DNA of 64,000 nucleotides from Alphaproteobacteria bacterium (lineage in GTDB: Bacteria; Pseudomonadota; Alphaproteobacteria; Rhizobiales; Rhizobiaceae). The translations under genes and the position numbers were made by a program. Of this stretch, positions 10,836 through 19,366 are shown piece by piece. Below the pieces are notes generated by a model that was given only the letters and a program-made list of their open reading frames with translations, did not search any database and had not been told where the DNA came from. How positions within the stretch are numbered: position 1 is the stretch's first letter; the number at the start of each line of letters is the position of its first letter. The stretch covers positions 1 to 64,000 of the forward strand of contig JANSYK010000004.1 of the NCBI GenBank assembly GCA_024742485.1. The letters run 5' to 3'.

Positions 10836-12089
10836 TTATGTTTTATCGAGCCCATAGACCGAATGCAAAGTGCGCACGGCCAGTTCCGCATAGGGTCCGT
10901 CGATCAAAATCGAGATCTTGATTTCAGAAGTGGTGATCGCCTTGATGTTGATTCCCTTGTCGGCCAGCGCCTGGAAGGCCGTTGCCGCAACACCGGCGTG
11001 GCTGCGCATGCCGATCCCGATGACCGAGATTTTGGCCAAACCCGACTCGCTTTGCACAACATCGAAACCGATCGCTTCACGCGCATCGTTCAGAACGGTG
11101 AGCGACTTCTCCATATCGCCGGATGGGACCGTAAAGGTCATGTCCGTCGACGACCCATCTTCCGAAATATTCTGCACGATCATGTCGACATTGATATGTG
11201 CCTTCGACAATGGTCCGAATATGGCTGCCGAAACACCGGGCCGGTCGGCCAGTCGACGCAGCGAAATCTGAGCCTCATCCTTGGCATATGCGATGCCGGT
11301 CACGACTTCCTGTTCCACGATTTCGTCCTCATCACAAATCAATGTTCCGGGTGGATTGTCCAAATCACCCATTCCCGGCGCATCCGGTTCATCGAAGCTC
11401 GACCGCACGAACATGCGAACCTTGTGCACCATCGCCAGCTCGACGGAGCGCACCTGCAGGACCTTGGCCCCGAGCGAAGCCAGTTCGAGCATTTCCTCGA
11501 ATGCAACCTTTTTCAAACGACGGGCGGCCGGTTCGATCCGCGGATCGGTCGTATAGACCCCGTCCACATCTGTATAGATATCGCATCGATCGGCTTCGAC
11601 CGCTGCCGCCAGCGCAACCGCGCTCGTATCCGATCCGCCCCGACCCAGCGTGGCGATCCGGTTATCCGGACCGATTCCCTGAAAACCGGCAACCACCGCG
11701 ACCTGACCCTCGCCAAACCGGCGGACGAGATCGCTGCCGTCAATGTCCAGAATACGGGCCGCCCCATGGGCGTTGTCCGTCTGGATCGGGATCTGCCAAC
11801 CCTGCCAGGATCGGGCATTCACCCCCATGGATTGAAGCACGATCGCCAGCAGGCCGGATGACACCTGTTCACCGGCAGCCACAACCGCATCATATTCCCT
11901 TGCATCGTGCAGCGGTGATGCCTCACGAGTCCACGACACGAGCTCATTGGTCCTGCCGGCCATGGCAGACACGACAACGGCAACCTGATGACCGTCATCG
12001 GTCTCTCTTTTGACGTGGCGCGCGACATTGCGGATGCGATCGAGATCCGCAACGGACGTTCCGCCGAATTTCATGACTATACGGGCCAT
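10836..12089 (-). CDS. lysC: Aspartate kinase
   Basis: Aspartate kinase makes aspartyl phosphate, the first step towards Lys, Thr and Met. The 417-aa protein has the amino-acid kinase domain starting VMKFGGTSVAD and two C-terminal ACT domains (about residues 265-410), where pathway products usually inhibit; this is the lysine/threonine-sensitive monofunctional type. The open frame reaches 12140, but the family start MARIVMKFGG supports ATG 12089. It is divergent from ubiG and leads the minus-strand run towards ptsP. Confidence 0.96.
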   Translation of the reverse strand: MARIVMKFGGTSVADLDRIRNVARHVKRETDDGHQVAVVVSAMAGRTNELVSWTREASPLHDAREYDAVVAAGEQVSSGLLAIVLQSMGVNARSWQGWQIPIQTDNAHGAARILDIDGSDLVRRFGEGQVAVVAGFQGIGPDNRIATLGRGGSDTSAVALAAAVEADRCDIYTDVDGVYTTDPRIEPAARRLKKVAFEEMLELASLGAKVLQVRSVELAMVHKVRMFVRSSFDEPDAPGMGDLDNPPGTLICDEDEIVEQEVVTGIAYAKDEAQISLRRLADRPGVSAAIFGPLSKAHINVDMIVQNISEDGSSTDMTFTVPSGDMEKSLTVLNDAREAIGFDVVQSESGLAKISVIGIGMRSHAGVAATAFQALADKGINIKAITTSEIKISILIDGPYAELAVRTLHSVYGLDKT

Positions 12090-12307
12090 CGGTCCGACCG
12101 GCACTCCAAGGACGATTGTCAGGACAAACCAACCGCTCATGGGTCGGCGCCGCTCTCATACCCAAAAAGCCAATCGGCTGCAAGGACGGACCAATTGCGA
12201 ATCGATGATCGGTGCAGCGCGTCATATCAACGCAAAACTTGACTTTGACTCATCTTCGGACGACTTGAAGGGAAAGGACCAGACATCCGGATTTTCGGGA
12301 GAAGACC

Positions 12308-13054
12308 ATGGCAGCCGCCGCCCATTCAACAATCGACCAGACCGAGGTCGACCGATTTTCCGCCATGGCATCCGAATGGTGGGATCCCAATGGCAAGTTC
12401 CGCCCCCTGCACAAATTCAATCCCGTCCGCCTGACCTACATCCGGGACCGGGTCGCCGGACAGTTTGACCGTGATCCGAAATCACCGCAGCCCCTGAAAG
12501 GTTTGCGCATTCTGGACATCGGATGCGGCGGTGGTCTTCTCTGCGAACCGATGGCGCGCATGGGTGCCGAGGTCGTCGGCGCCGACGCTTCGCAGACCAA
12601 TATCGAGATCGCCAAAATTCACGCGACAAAAAGCGGTATTGCCATCGATTACCGCGCCGAAACGGCTGAAAACCTGGCCGCCGATGGAGAACGATTCGAT
12701 GTCGTTCTCAATATGGAGGTGATTGAACACGTCGCCGATGTCGATCTGTTCCTGTCGTCCTGCGCGCAAATGGTCAAGCCGGGCGGATTGATGTTCATCG
12801 CGACGATCAACCGGACGTTCAAGGCACTGGCGCTGGCAATTGTCGGCGCCGAATATGTTCTGCGCTGGCTGCCGCGCGGCACGCATCAGTATGAAAAGCT
12901 CGTTCGCCCCGAGGAAATCGAACAACCGCTGCTGTCATCGGGCATGAGCGTCATCGATCGGACCGGCGTGTTCTACAATCCGCTCTCCGACAGCTGGAAC
13001 CTGTCGCGGGATATGGATGTCAATTACATGATGCTGGCGGCGCGGCCGCGCTGA
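12308..13054 (+). CDS. ubiG: Ubiquinone biosynthesis O-methyltransferase UbiG
   Basis: UbiG performs both O-methylations in ubiquinone synthesis. The 248-aa protein shows the early signature [21 protein letters not shown], motif I of the SAM site ([14 protein letters not shown], about residue 67) and the post-motif [16 protein letters not shown] ribosome site precedes ATG 12308. It is divergent from lysC, a common arrangement in Rhizobiales. Confidence 0.95.
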   Translation: MAAAAHSTIDQTEVDRFSAMASEWWDPNGKFRPLHKFNPVRLTYIRDRVAGQFDRDPKSPQPLKGLRILDIGCGGGLLCEPMARMGAEVVGADASQTNIEIAKIHATKSGIAIDYRAETAENLAADGERFDVVLNMEVIEHVADVDLFLSSCAQMVKPGGLMFIATINRTFKALALAIVGAEYVLRWLPRGTHQYEKLVRPEEIEQPLLSSGMSVIDRTGVFYNPLSDSWNLSRDMDVNYMMLAARPR

Positions 13055-13144
13055 GGCGTTTCGCCGGAACCACCTGATCCCAAACCCTCCGGCAGTGTCA
13101 GCCATCATCGGCATGCTCATTCCCGTGAGGCAACGGAACGGTTT

Positions 13145-13173
13145 CTGACGCCGGCCGGGTTTTGTGCTATGAT
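13145..13173 (+). promoter_or_regulatory. Candidate sigma-70 promoter of the DnaB-like ATPase gene
   Basis: CTGACG at 13145-13150 and TATGAT at 13168-13173 are 17 bases apart, a good housekeeping-type promoter. It would give a leader of about 130 bases. The -10 box is part of a 14-base string that recurs with 12 of 14 identities at 14145-14158, before the XRE-2TM gene. Confidence 0.5.
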
Positions 13174-13313
13174 TCGCCAAAGGCCGTGGCCCATGCCTCC
13201 CCCCTCCGATCGGGAAAATATGCAACCTGTGGGGCCTATCCACTTTCAACCGACTGTTGGGACACCGTGCATAAGGAGGGATTGCAAAAGCTGTCTGCAA
13301 TAGGAGGTTTTAC

Positions 13314-14033
13314 ATGAGACTGTCCGCCCCAATCCATCGTCTGAAGCAACGGGCCAAAGCGCTCGCCCGCGATGAAGATATCCCACTCAACAGGGCATTG
13401 AACCGCATCGCCAGGCAAGAAGGTTTCGACAATTGGAGCTTGCTTGCCGCCCGCACCGCAAAGGTCGGCCCAAATGGCGCCTTACTTGAACAATTGATCC
13501 CCGGCGACCAGGTATTGCTTGCGGCCCGCCGCGGTCATGGCAAGACACTGATGGGGTTGCGGCTCATCCTGGAAACGCTCAAACAGGGCCGCACCGGCGC
13601 GTTTTTCACGCTGGAATATACGGCAACCGATGTTTTCGACCGTCTTCGAACCATTGGAGCCAATCCTTCATTGTTCGAAGAGCGGTTCATGTTCGACGAT
13701 AGTGACTGCATCAGCGGGGGCTATATCTGCAACCGGCTGGCGGACGCGCCTCATGGCACCATCGCCGTTGTCGACTACCTCCAGCTTCTGGATCAGAAGC
13801 GGGACAATCCGGAACTCTCCGTTCAGGTCCAGACACTCAAATCATTCGCTCAGACCAGGGGTCTGATCATCGTCATGATCTCCCAGATCAGTCGCTCCTT
13901 CGAACGGTCCGCAAGACCACACCCCGGGCTTGACGATGTCAGATTGCCCAACCCGCTGGATCTGGGTCTCTTCAGCAAGGCGTGTTTCCTCAACAATGGC
14001 AGCATGCAGATTGTTCCAGCGCAACACGGATAG
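13314..14033 (+). CDS. DnaB/RecA-fold ATPase-like protein
   Basis: The 239-aa protein has a short helical head (1-60), then a P-loop AARRGHGKT (about 63-71), an FTLE signature like the DnaB FSLEM (about residue 102), a Walker B IAVVDYLQLL (about 144-153) and a MISQISR sensor segment (about 185). This matches the C-terminal motor of DnaB-type helicases, but at half the usual length and without the DnaB N-terminal domain. It may be a stand-alone ATPase rather than a replicative helicase. A strong AGGAGG site precedes ATG 13314. It is a single gene with its own likely promoter. Similar short proteins are often labelled DNA helicase; the true role is unknown. Confidence 0.75.
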   Translation: MRLSAPIHRLKQRAKALARDEDIPLNRALNRIARQEGFDNWSLLAARTAKVGPNGALLEQLIPGDQVLLAARRGHGKTLMGLRLILETLKQGRTGAFFTLEYTATDVFDRLRTIGANPSLFEERFMFDDSDCISGGYICNRLADAPHGTIAVVDYLQLLDQKRDNPELSVQVQTLKSFAQTRGLIIVMISQISRSFERSARPHPGLDDVRLPNPLDLGLFSKACFLNNGSMQIVPAQHG

Positions 14034-14201
14034 GGTTCTGCTTTCTGATGCAGGTCCCGGCCCGTTATTCTATCAACACCGCACAAGAGGGTATTGCGCG
14101 GGGTTGACGGGTTCGTGTCGTGTTGTTGACGTGGCAAACCGGTGTATCATTCGCCAAGCTCGTTGAACCTTGAACGCAACACGCCCGTTGGAGGACATCA
14201 G

Positions 14202-14666
14202 ATGATCGTTCGCAAACTGAGACTTGAAAGGGGCTGGTCCCAGGAGACGCTCGCACAGGTGAGTGGAATCAGTGTGCGGACAATCCAGCGGCTGGAACGG
14301 GGCGGCAATGCAAGCCTGGAATCGCTTTCGGCATTGGCAGCGGTGTTCGAGGTTGACATCACCACTCTGTCAACGGAGACGAGCATGTACAAGCAAACCG
14401 ACATTTCCGAACAGGAACGCGATGCCCTCGAATATGTCAGGGACATAAAGGGGTTTTACAGCCACCTGATCATGTATCTCATATTCGCTCCGGCGATGGT
14501 CGTCGCAAGCTTTTTCTACCCCGCTGAAAACCACTGGTATATATGGCCCATCGTTGGATGGGGCATGGGTGTCGCCGCACATGGTCTTTCGGTTTTCGAA
14601 GTATTTTCGCTGTTCGGTGCCGATTGGGAACGACGGCAGGTGGAAAAGCGGCTTCGGCGCATCTAG
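14202..14666 (+). CDS. XRE-family helix-turn-helix regulator fused to a 2TM domain
   Basis: Residues 1-60 form a Cro/CI-type HTH (RLERGWSQETLAQVSG, then SVRTIQRLERG). Residues about 75-150 form a 2TM domain: a charged lead-in, two membrane spans (LIMYLIFAPAMVVASFFY and IWPIVGWGMGVAAHGLSV) and a basic tail. The 154-aa product should therefore be a membrane-tethered DNA-binding protein. ATG 14202 is chosen for its GGAGG site; the frame runs back to 14142. It converges on the DUF1178 gene. The target is unknown; this fusion type is known, but the signal it reads is not. Confidence 0.85.
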   Translation: MIVRKLRLERGWSQETLAQVSGISVRTIQRLERGGNASLESLSALAAVFEVDITTLSTETSMYKQTDISEQERDALEYVRDIKGFYSHLIMYLIFAPAMVVASFFYPAENHWYIWPIVGWGMGVAAHGLSVFEVFSLFGADWERRQVEKRLRRI

Positions 14667-14762
14667 ATGCAATTCAGATCTTGACGGATTCGGCAAACCT
14701 GAATGCATCACCAAAATCAAAGGGCGACACATTAGTCCCGTTTGTGACAAGTGAAAATCGGT

Positions 14763-15191
14763 CTAGTTCTTCTCTTCGGGAAGGTCCGGAAGCGGCGCAA
14801 TTCCGACGCCCTCCTCCACCAGAGCCTTGACCTCATCCGGTTTGGCCTGGCCAATGATTCCGCGCTCTTCACTTTCGCCGTAGTGTATCTTCCGCGCCTC
14901 TTCCGGAAATCTTTCGCCGACATCTTCCGATGTCTCACGAATGGTCTTGACCGCCTTTCGAAGCTGATCCAGTGCCTCGCTCTGTGCCTTGTTCATGGCC
15001 AGTCGTGTCGATGTTTCCTTTTTCCGTGCCGTGGAGACCGATGGCGCCATCAGCGCCTTCTCGATCGCGCCCGATCCGCAATGGGGGCAACTCACCAATC
15101 CACGCTCCGATTGTTCGTCGAAGTCGTTGCTGCTCGAAAACCACGCTTCGAACTCATGATGCGCATCGCAGACAAGATTAAACCGTATCAT
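14763..15191 (-). CDS. DUF1178 family protein
   Basis: The 142-aa protein begins with the conserved MIRFNLVC, then shows a CPHCGS half zinc knuckle (about residues 33-38) and a charged, helical C-terminal half. Function is not established for the family. Its start overlaps the stop of the nitrilase gene by four bases (ATGA), so the two are translationally coupled, and the pairing with nitrilase and grxC is conserved in Rhizobiales. Confidence 0.93.
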   Translation of the reverse strand: MIRFNLVCDAHHEFEAWFSSSNDFDEQSERGLVSCPHCGSGAIEKALMAPSVSTARKKETSTRLAMNKAQSEALDQLRKAVKTIRETSEDVGERFPEEARKIHYGESEERGIIGQAKPDEVKALVEEGVGIAPLPDLPEEKN

Positions 15192-16054
15192 ACCAGCGCA
15201 TCCGCATGTTTCGCCTCGGCGGTCACTTCAACGTCAAAGGCGCGCTGGTTCCGCAAGTTCGGAATTTTTTCGCGCGCAACCCGACTGGCATCGACGTCAA
15301 TCCGGGCGGTCGCTACGGCCGGTTCATCATGCGGGATTTCGGCAAGAACCTTGCCCCAGGGATCGATGATCATCGAATGTCCGTAGGTCTCACGTCCGTC
15401 TTGGTGGGTGCCGCCCTGCGCGGCTGCGATGACAAAGGCACCGTTTTCGATGGCACGGGCGCGCAGCAGAACATGCCAGTGCGCCTCGCCGGTCTGCCGC
15501 GTGAACGCCGCCGGCACCGTCAACACATTGGCACCGGATTCCGCTTCGTTTCTGAAGAGTGCCGGGAAGCGGACATCATAACAAATGGCAAGTCCCAACC
15601 AGGCAAACGGCAAGCAGGCCACAACAGCATTGTTGCCTGCCTCATAGGTTCTGCTCTCGCGCCAGCTTTCCCCATTGTCCAGATCCACATCGAACATATG
15701 GATCTTGTCGTAGCGGGCGATGACGCTTCCATCGGGTGCGAACAGGAAACTGCGATTGGCGACCTTGCCGCCGGACACCGCGATGGCGGTCGAACCCACA
15801 TGCAGGTAAATGCTGTGTTGAACCGCCAGATCGGCGGACGCGGCGACAACCGGATCGTTGTCTTCATCGTGCAGCATCGCCATGAGAGCGGTTCGGTCCT
15901 GGACCAGGGCACCAGTCATCTCGGGCGTCTGCACATACTGTGCTCCGTTGCCGGCAGCCCGTGCCACAAGGTCCGACATATCGGCAATATTGCGCGACGG
16001 GTCGATGGTCGAACGCATCTGAACAATGGCTGCCGTGAATGAAGTCTCGCTCAA
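15188..16054 (-). CDS. Carbon-nitrogen hydrolase (nitrilase superfamily, Nit1/NitB type)
   Basis: The 288-aa enzyme has the nitrilase Glu-Lys-Cys triad: Glu in QTPEMTG, Lys in YDKIHMFDVD and Cys in LAICYDVRFP. The KIHMFDVD and CYDVRFP blocks are those of the Nit group, whose members remove deaminated glutathione or act on omega-amides; deaminated glutathione amidase is the best guess. It lies 11 bases after grxC and overlaps the DUF1178 gene. The link to a glutaredoxin fits a glutathione-repair role, but this is inference. Confidence 0.9.
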   Translation of the reverse strand: MSETSFTAAIVQMRSTIDPSRNIADMSDLVARAAGNGAQYVQTPEMTGALVQDRTALMAMLHDEDNDPVVAASADLAVQHSIYLHVGSTAIAVSGGKVANRSFLFAPDGSVIARYDKIHMFDVDLDNGESWRESRTYEAGNNAVVACLPFAWLGLAICYDVRFPALFRNEAESGANVLTVPAAFTRQTGEAHWHVLLRARAIENGAFVIAAAQGGTHQDGRETYGHSMIIDPWGKVLAEIPHDEPAVATARIDVDASRVAREKIPNLRNQRAFDVEVTAEAKHADALV

Positions 16055-16065
16055 TGGCCTACCTC

Positions 16066-16329
16066 TTACGCTGCCGCGCGCAGCAAATCGTCCAGCTTGC
16101 CGTTCCGATCGAGCGCATGCAGTTCATCGCATCCGCCAATATGGGTCTTGCCGACGAAAATCTGCGGGAATGTCGATCGCCCGCCAGCGCGTTGGATCAT
16201 CTCCTGCCTCAGATCCTTGGAAAAAGTGGCATCCTGCTCTTCATAACGCACATTCTTGCTGTCGAGCAGGTGTTTTGCGGCTGTGCAAAATCCGCAAAAC
16301 TTGCGCGTATAGATCGTCACATTTGCCAT
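16066..16329 (-). CDS. grxC: Glutaredoxin 3
   Basis: This 87-aa dithiol glutaredoxin uses glutathione to reduce protein disulfides in the cytoplasm. The active site is CGFC (about residues 12-15) rather than the commoner CPYC. The cis-Pro TFPQIFVG and the glutathione-binding GGCDEL are present. It lies between comF and the nitrilase gene in a minus-strand group. Confidence 0.95.
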   Translation of the reverse strand: MANVTIYTRKFCGFCTAAKHLLDSKNVRYEEQDATFSKDLRQEMIQRAGGRSTFPQIFVGKTHIGGCDELHALDRNGKLDDLLRAAA

Positions 16330-16420
16330 GGTTTACTCCGTCTGGACCTTTTCACACAACCATATAGGCCGCTTCCGCAGCAATTGAAACGGCTCGTTGC
16401 AGGCAGGTGGCAATCCCCGT

Positions 16421-17197
16421 TTATCCGAAATCCGGTGAAACCCGGGCAAAGGTCAGGACCGATACGCTGCCGGCCCCGGCTTTCAACAATGTGTGAGACG
16501 CCGCCTTCACGGTTGCCCCGGTCGTGTAGACATCATCGACCAGAAGGACGGACCGGCCAATTATGTCGGATTGGGCGGTCTGCGGCACGGAAAACGCGCC
16601 GCGCATGTTTTCAACGCGCGCTTTCGCGGTCAGCCCGACCTGTGGTCGCGTCGATTTCCTGCGTCCAAGAGCGCCCGGCAGATAGGGCAATGCGGACCGC
16701 CGGGCCAGGATCCGCGCCAGTTCCGCCGACTGATTGTATCGTCGGGCCATAAACCGGCGCCGATGCAACGGAACGGAAACAACGCATTCGGATTCTGCAA
16801 TCAGTTCATCACCTGCCCGAACCATCCAACGCGCCATGATCGTCGCAAGATCCGTTCGGTCCTTGTATTTCAGTCGGTGAACGATGGAGCGGGCAACATC
16901 ATCATAAAGCACCGCAGCACGTGCCCGGCGAAATGGCGGCGGGTCGGCAATTGCCTCGGCGGAAACCAGCGCACCGCCCATATCATGGGAAAACGGTGTT
17001 CCCATGACATCACAACAGGGTCTTTCGATCTGGCGCAAATTGCTCCAGCATGTGCCGCACACACCGCCGTGCTCACCGACCAAAACGCCGCATCCGGCAC
17101 AGACCGGCGGATACACCCAGTGGCCGATCATGACCCCGCCCCGACGCAGGCCGGCGCCAATTGACATCACACTGGAATTGAACGAACTCATATCCAT
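16421..17197 (-). CDS. ComF family protein (phosphoribosyltransferase fold)
   Basis: The 258-aa protein has an N-terminal zinc-finger-like part (CAGC, then CGTC and a further CC) and a C-terminal PRTase fold with the PRPP loop VLLVDDVYTTGAT (near the C-terminus). ComF homologues act with single-stranded DNA uptake in competent bacteria, but here the role is unproven. The open frame runs to 17671, yet everything beyond 17197 is antisense to the divergent methyltransferase gene and unlike ComF; ATG 17197 (or 17191) gives the normal length. Confidence 0.9.
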   Translation of the reverse strand: MDMSSFNSSVMSIGAGLRRGGVMIGHWVYPPVCAGCGVLVGEHGGVCGTCWSNLRQIERPCCDVMGTPFSHDMGGALVSAEAIADPPPFRRARAAVLYDDVARSIVHRLKYKDRTDLATIMARWMVRAGDELIAESECVVSVPLHRRRFMARRYNQSAELARILARRSALPYLPGALGRRKSTRPQVGLTAKARVENMRGAFSVPQTAQSDIIGRSVLLVDDVYTTGATVKAASHTLLKAGAGSVSVLTFARVSPDFG

Positions 17198-17263
17198 ATC
17201 TACGGAAGTCTGCAGAAGATCGGGCTGACGGACAAGAGAATACAAATCTGACAAGGCCATGCA

Positions 17264-18163
17264 ATGGACGTCGAGAAATTGTTTGATCCTGATCTGGTGC
17301 TGCGCAATGGCCGCCGGGCCCATGCCATGCAAACGCCGGACGCCGATTTTCTCGCCAAGATCGTTGCGGAGGAGATGCAGGATCGCCTGTCCGTCGTCGA
17401 AAGGACATTCGATCACGCCATTATTCTGCATGGCCACTCCGGTTTGATGGCACAGCGGGTCCGAGACAGCGGCAAGGCACATCGGGTGACGCGCCTGGAA
17501 CAGCATGCCGATTTTCTCGAACCGCCGATCCAGGGCGTGGAAGATGGCGTGACCGACCTTGAAACGATGTCGGTGGCTGATGCAAGCATCGGCCTTGTCG
17601 TTTCGCCCTTGTCGATGCATCTGGTCAATGACCTGCCAGGACTGCTGCTGCAGATCCGTCGGAGTTTGCATCCGGACGGCCTGCTCCTGGCCGCCCTGCC
17701 GGGGACCGGAACCCTGGCTGAATTACGAGACAGCCTGCTGCAGGCCGAAACCGACCTGACCGGCGGTGTCAGTCCGAGGGTCATGCCATTTGCCGACGTG
17801 CGGGATTGCGGTGCGCTGCTTCAGCGTGCCGGCTTCGCTTTGCCGGTTGTCGATCGCGAATCCTACACGGTGCGCTACGATACCATGTTCGACCTGATGA
17901 AGGATCTGCGTGCGATGGGCATGACCAATCCGCTCATGGCGCGCAGCCGCAAACCGGCAACGCGTGCTCTTTTTTCGCAAGCCGCGCAAACTTATTCCGA
18001 GCGCTACAGCGATCCGGACGGGCGCATACGGGCGACCTTCCAGATCCTGTACCTGTCGGGCTGGGCACCACATGAAAGTCAGCAGAAACCGCTAAAGCCG
18101 GGATCGGCCGACATCAGCCTGGCCCGGGTCCTTGGACAGGATCAAGGCAATCGCGGCAAGTAG
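17264..18163 (+). CDS. SAM-dependent methyltransferase, NDUFAF5/BioC-like
   Basis: The 299-aa protein has a class I methyltransferase core: a degenerate motif I (AIILHGHSGLMAQRV), acidic loop, SPLSMHLVNDLPGLLLQIRR and HPDGLLLAALPG. The opening LFDPDLVLRNGRRA is typical of the alphaproteobacterial group related to mitochondrial NDUFAF5. The glycine-rich SAM motif is atypical (GHSG in place of GxGxG). It is divergent from comF, as in many Rhizobiales. Substrate unknown. Confidence 0.88.
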   Translation: MDVEKLFDPDLVLRNGRRAHAMQTPDADFLAKIVAEEMQDRLSVVERTFDHAIILHGHSGLMAQRVRDSGKAHRVTRLEQHADFLEPPIQGVEDGVTDLETMSVADASIGLVVSPLSMHLVNDLPGLLLQIRRSLHPDGLLLAALPGTGTLAELRDSLLQAETDLTGGVSPRVMPFADVRDCGALLQRAGFALPVVDRESYTVRYDTMFDLMKDLRAMGMTNPLMARSRKPATRALFSQAAQTYSERYSDPDGRIRATFQILYLSGWAPHESQQKPLKPGSADISLARVLGQDQGNRGK

Positions 18164-18246
18164 AGCACTTCCAATTTTGCCGGAATCGACCGCCTTCGTA
18201 GGCACCATCGTCACGTATCCGGCAATAGGTGAAATGGTGCAGCTGG

Positions 18247-18432
18247 CTACTTGTTGGCGTTGGCCATCTCGCTGCCGATATCGTTGTACATATTGCCAAC
18301 CTCATTTCCGATCAGAAACGCGCCGCCGATGATCGAAATCGAAATCAACGACGCGATCACCCCATATTCGATCGCCGTCGCCCCGCTCTCGCAGCGCCAA
18401 AATCGGCTCAGTAAAACTGGCATTATGTTCAC
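18247..18432 (-). CDS. Flp family type IVb pilin
   Basis: This 61-aa pilin has the prepilin site and hydrophobic helix of the Flp family (ESGATAIEYGVIASLISISI). The Gly before ATAIEYG is the expected prepilin peptidase cleavage point, leaving the conserved Glu at position 5. A GTG start at 18432 follows AAGGA; ATG 18423 is an alternative. No tad/cpa assembly genes occur in the window, so it is an isolated pilin served by machinery encoded elsewhere, or a relic. Confidence 0.93.
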   Translation of the reverse strand: MNIMPVLLSRFWRCESGATAIEYGVIASLISISIIGGAFLIGNEVGNMYNDIGSEMANANK

Positions 18433-18543
18433 CCCATCCTTGTTGGAGGTGAACCTTAAGCCGAATGTATTGCAATTAAGCTAATGGAATGCGTGGCTGT
18501 TTAACCGGTTGGAACGGGAATGCGAAACGCTGTCGCCAAACAG

Positions 18544-18858
18544 TCAGCAGTCTCCTGACCGCCGACCCCGTGAATCGATGATGCAGACCGAATCCGCTGA
18601 GCGCTGCAATACGCTGCGCTGAACAGTGTATTCGCGATTGCCGGGAACGCTGGCCGTTGTGGTGTAGTCAATTCCGGGATCGGCACCGAACAGGATCCAC
18701 TCATCCGACGCCATATCCGCTATGGGCGGCACCACAAGTGCCAGGGCGGCAGCTGCCGTGCCGAACAGGAGAGCGACACGAACCGCCGAAAATCTGCCCG
18801 GCTGTCTTTCTTTCGACGCACTCGAATAGACTGACGACCAGAACTCGTCATTGTTCAT
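18544..18858 (-). CDS. Small single-span membrane protein, function unknown
   Basis: The 104-aa protein has a polar N-terminus, one membrane span (VALLFGTAAAALALVVPPIA, about residues 28-47) and a periplasmic tail with VQRSVLQ and the ending SVCIIDSRGRRSGDC. Proteins with this layout occur across Rhizobiales and are annotated only as hypothetical. It stands alone between the pilin and mutT. The two Cys near the C-terminus could form a disulfide. Confidence 0.8.
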   Translation of the reverse strand: MNNDEFWSSVYSSASKERQPGRFSAVRVALLFGTAAAALALVVPPIADMASDEWILFGADPGIDYTTTASVPGNREYTVQRSVLQRSADSVCIIDSRGRRSGDC

Positions 18859-18958
18859 GATGGGACCCTCGACTGCATATCACGACGCCACCACCATCGC
18901 TCATTATGATAAATGATTGATTAATTCTCTGCGTCGCCGGGCTGGAAACGGCACCGGT

Positions 18959-19366
18959 TCAGATCAAGTCGATCAGGAACGGGATGAGCGGCGCATCGGC
19001 CGGTGGCATCGGAAAATCTCGCAGATTGCGGGGCCGAACCCATTTCAGTGCCTGCCCCTCCCGCGAACGCGCCACACCCTGAAACCGGCGGCAGACAAAG
19101 AGCGGCATCATGAGGTGAAAATCCTCATAGGCATGGCTGGCAAACGTCAGTGGAGCAAGGCAGTCGACCTGCGTCACGATGCCCAGCTCCTCATCCAGCT
19201 CCCGGATGATGGCCGCTTCCGGTGTTTCACCGGTCTCAACCTTGCCGCCGGGAAACTCCCACAGGCCAGCCATGGATTTTCCATCCGGACGCTGGGCAAT
19301 CAGAACACGGCCATCCGTATCGATCAGCGCACAGGCGACAACCAGGACAATCGCGGACTCAGACAT
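18959..19366 (-). CDS. mutT: 8-oxo-dGTP diphosphatase (MutT-type Nudix hydrolase)
   Basis: This Nudix hydrolase (135 aa) clears oxidised nucleotides. The Nudix box is complete, running from GGKVETGETPE to RELDEELG (about residues 36-58). The open frame continues to 19660, but that part is the shadow of the GNAT gene; ATG 19366 (MSESAIVLVVA) gives the normal length and overlaps the GNAT stop by eight bases. It ends the argJ-GNAT-mutT group. Confidence 0.92.
   Translation of the reverse strand: MSESAIVLVVACALIDTDGRVLIAQRPDGKSMAGLWEFPGGKVETGETPEAAIIRELDEELGIVTQVDCLAPLTFASHAYEDFHLMMPLFVCRRFQGVARSREGQALKWVRPRNLRDFPMPPADAPLIPFLIDLI

Noticed and set aside
17198-17671. A 158-residue N-terminal extension of ComF
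   Set aside because: The extension is antisense to the divergent methyltransferase gene and has no ComF features.
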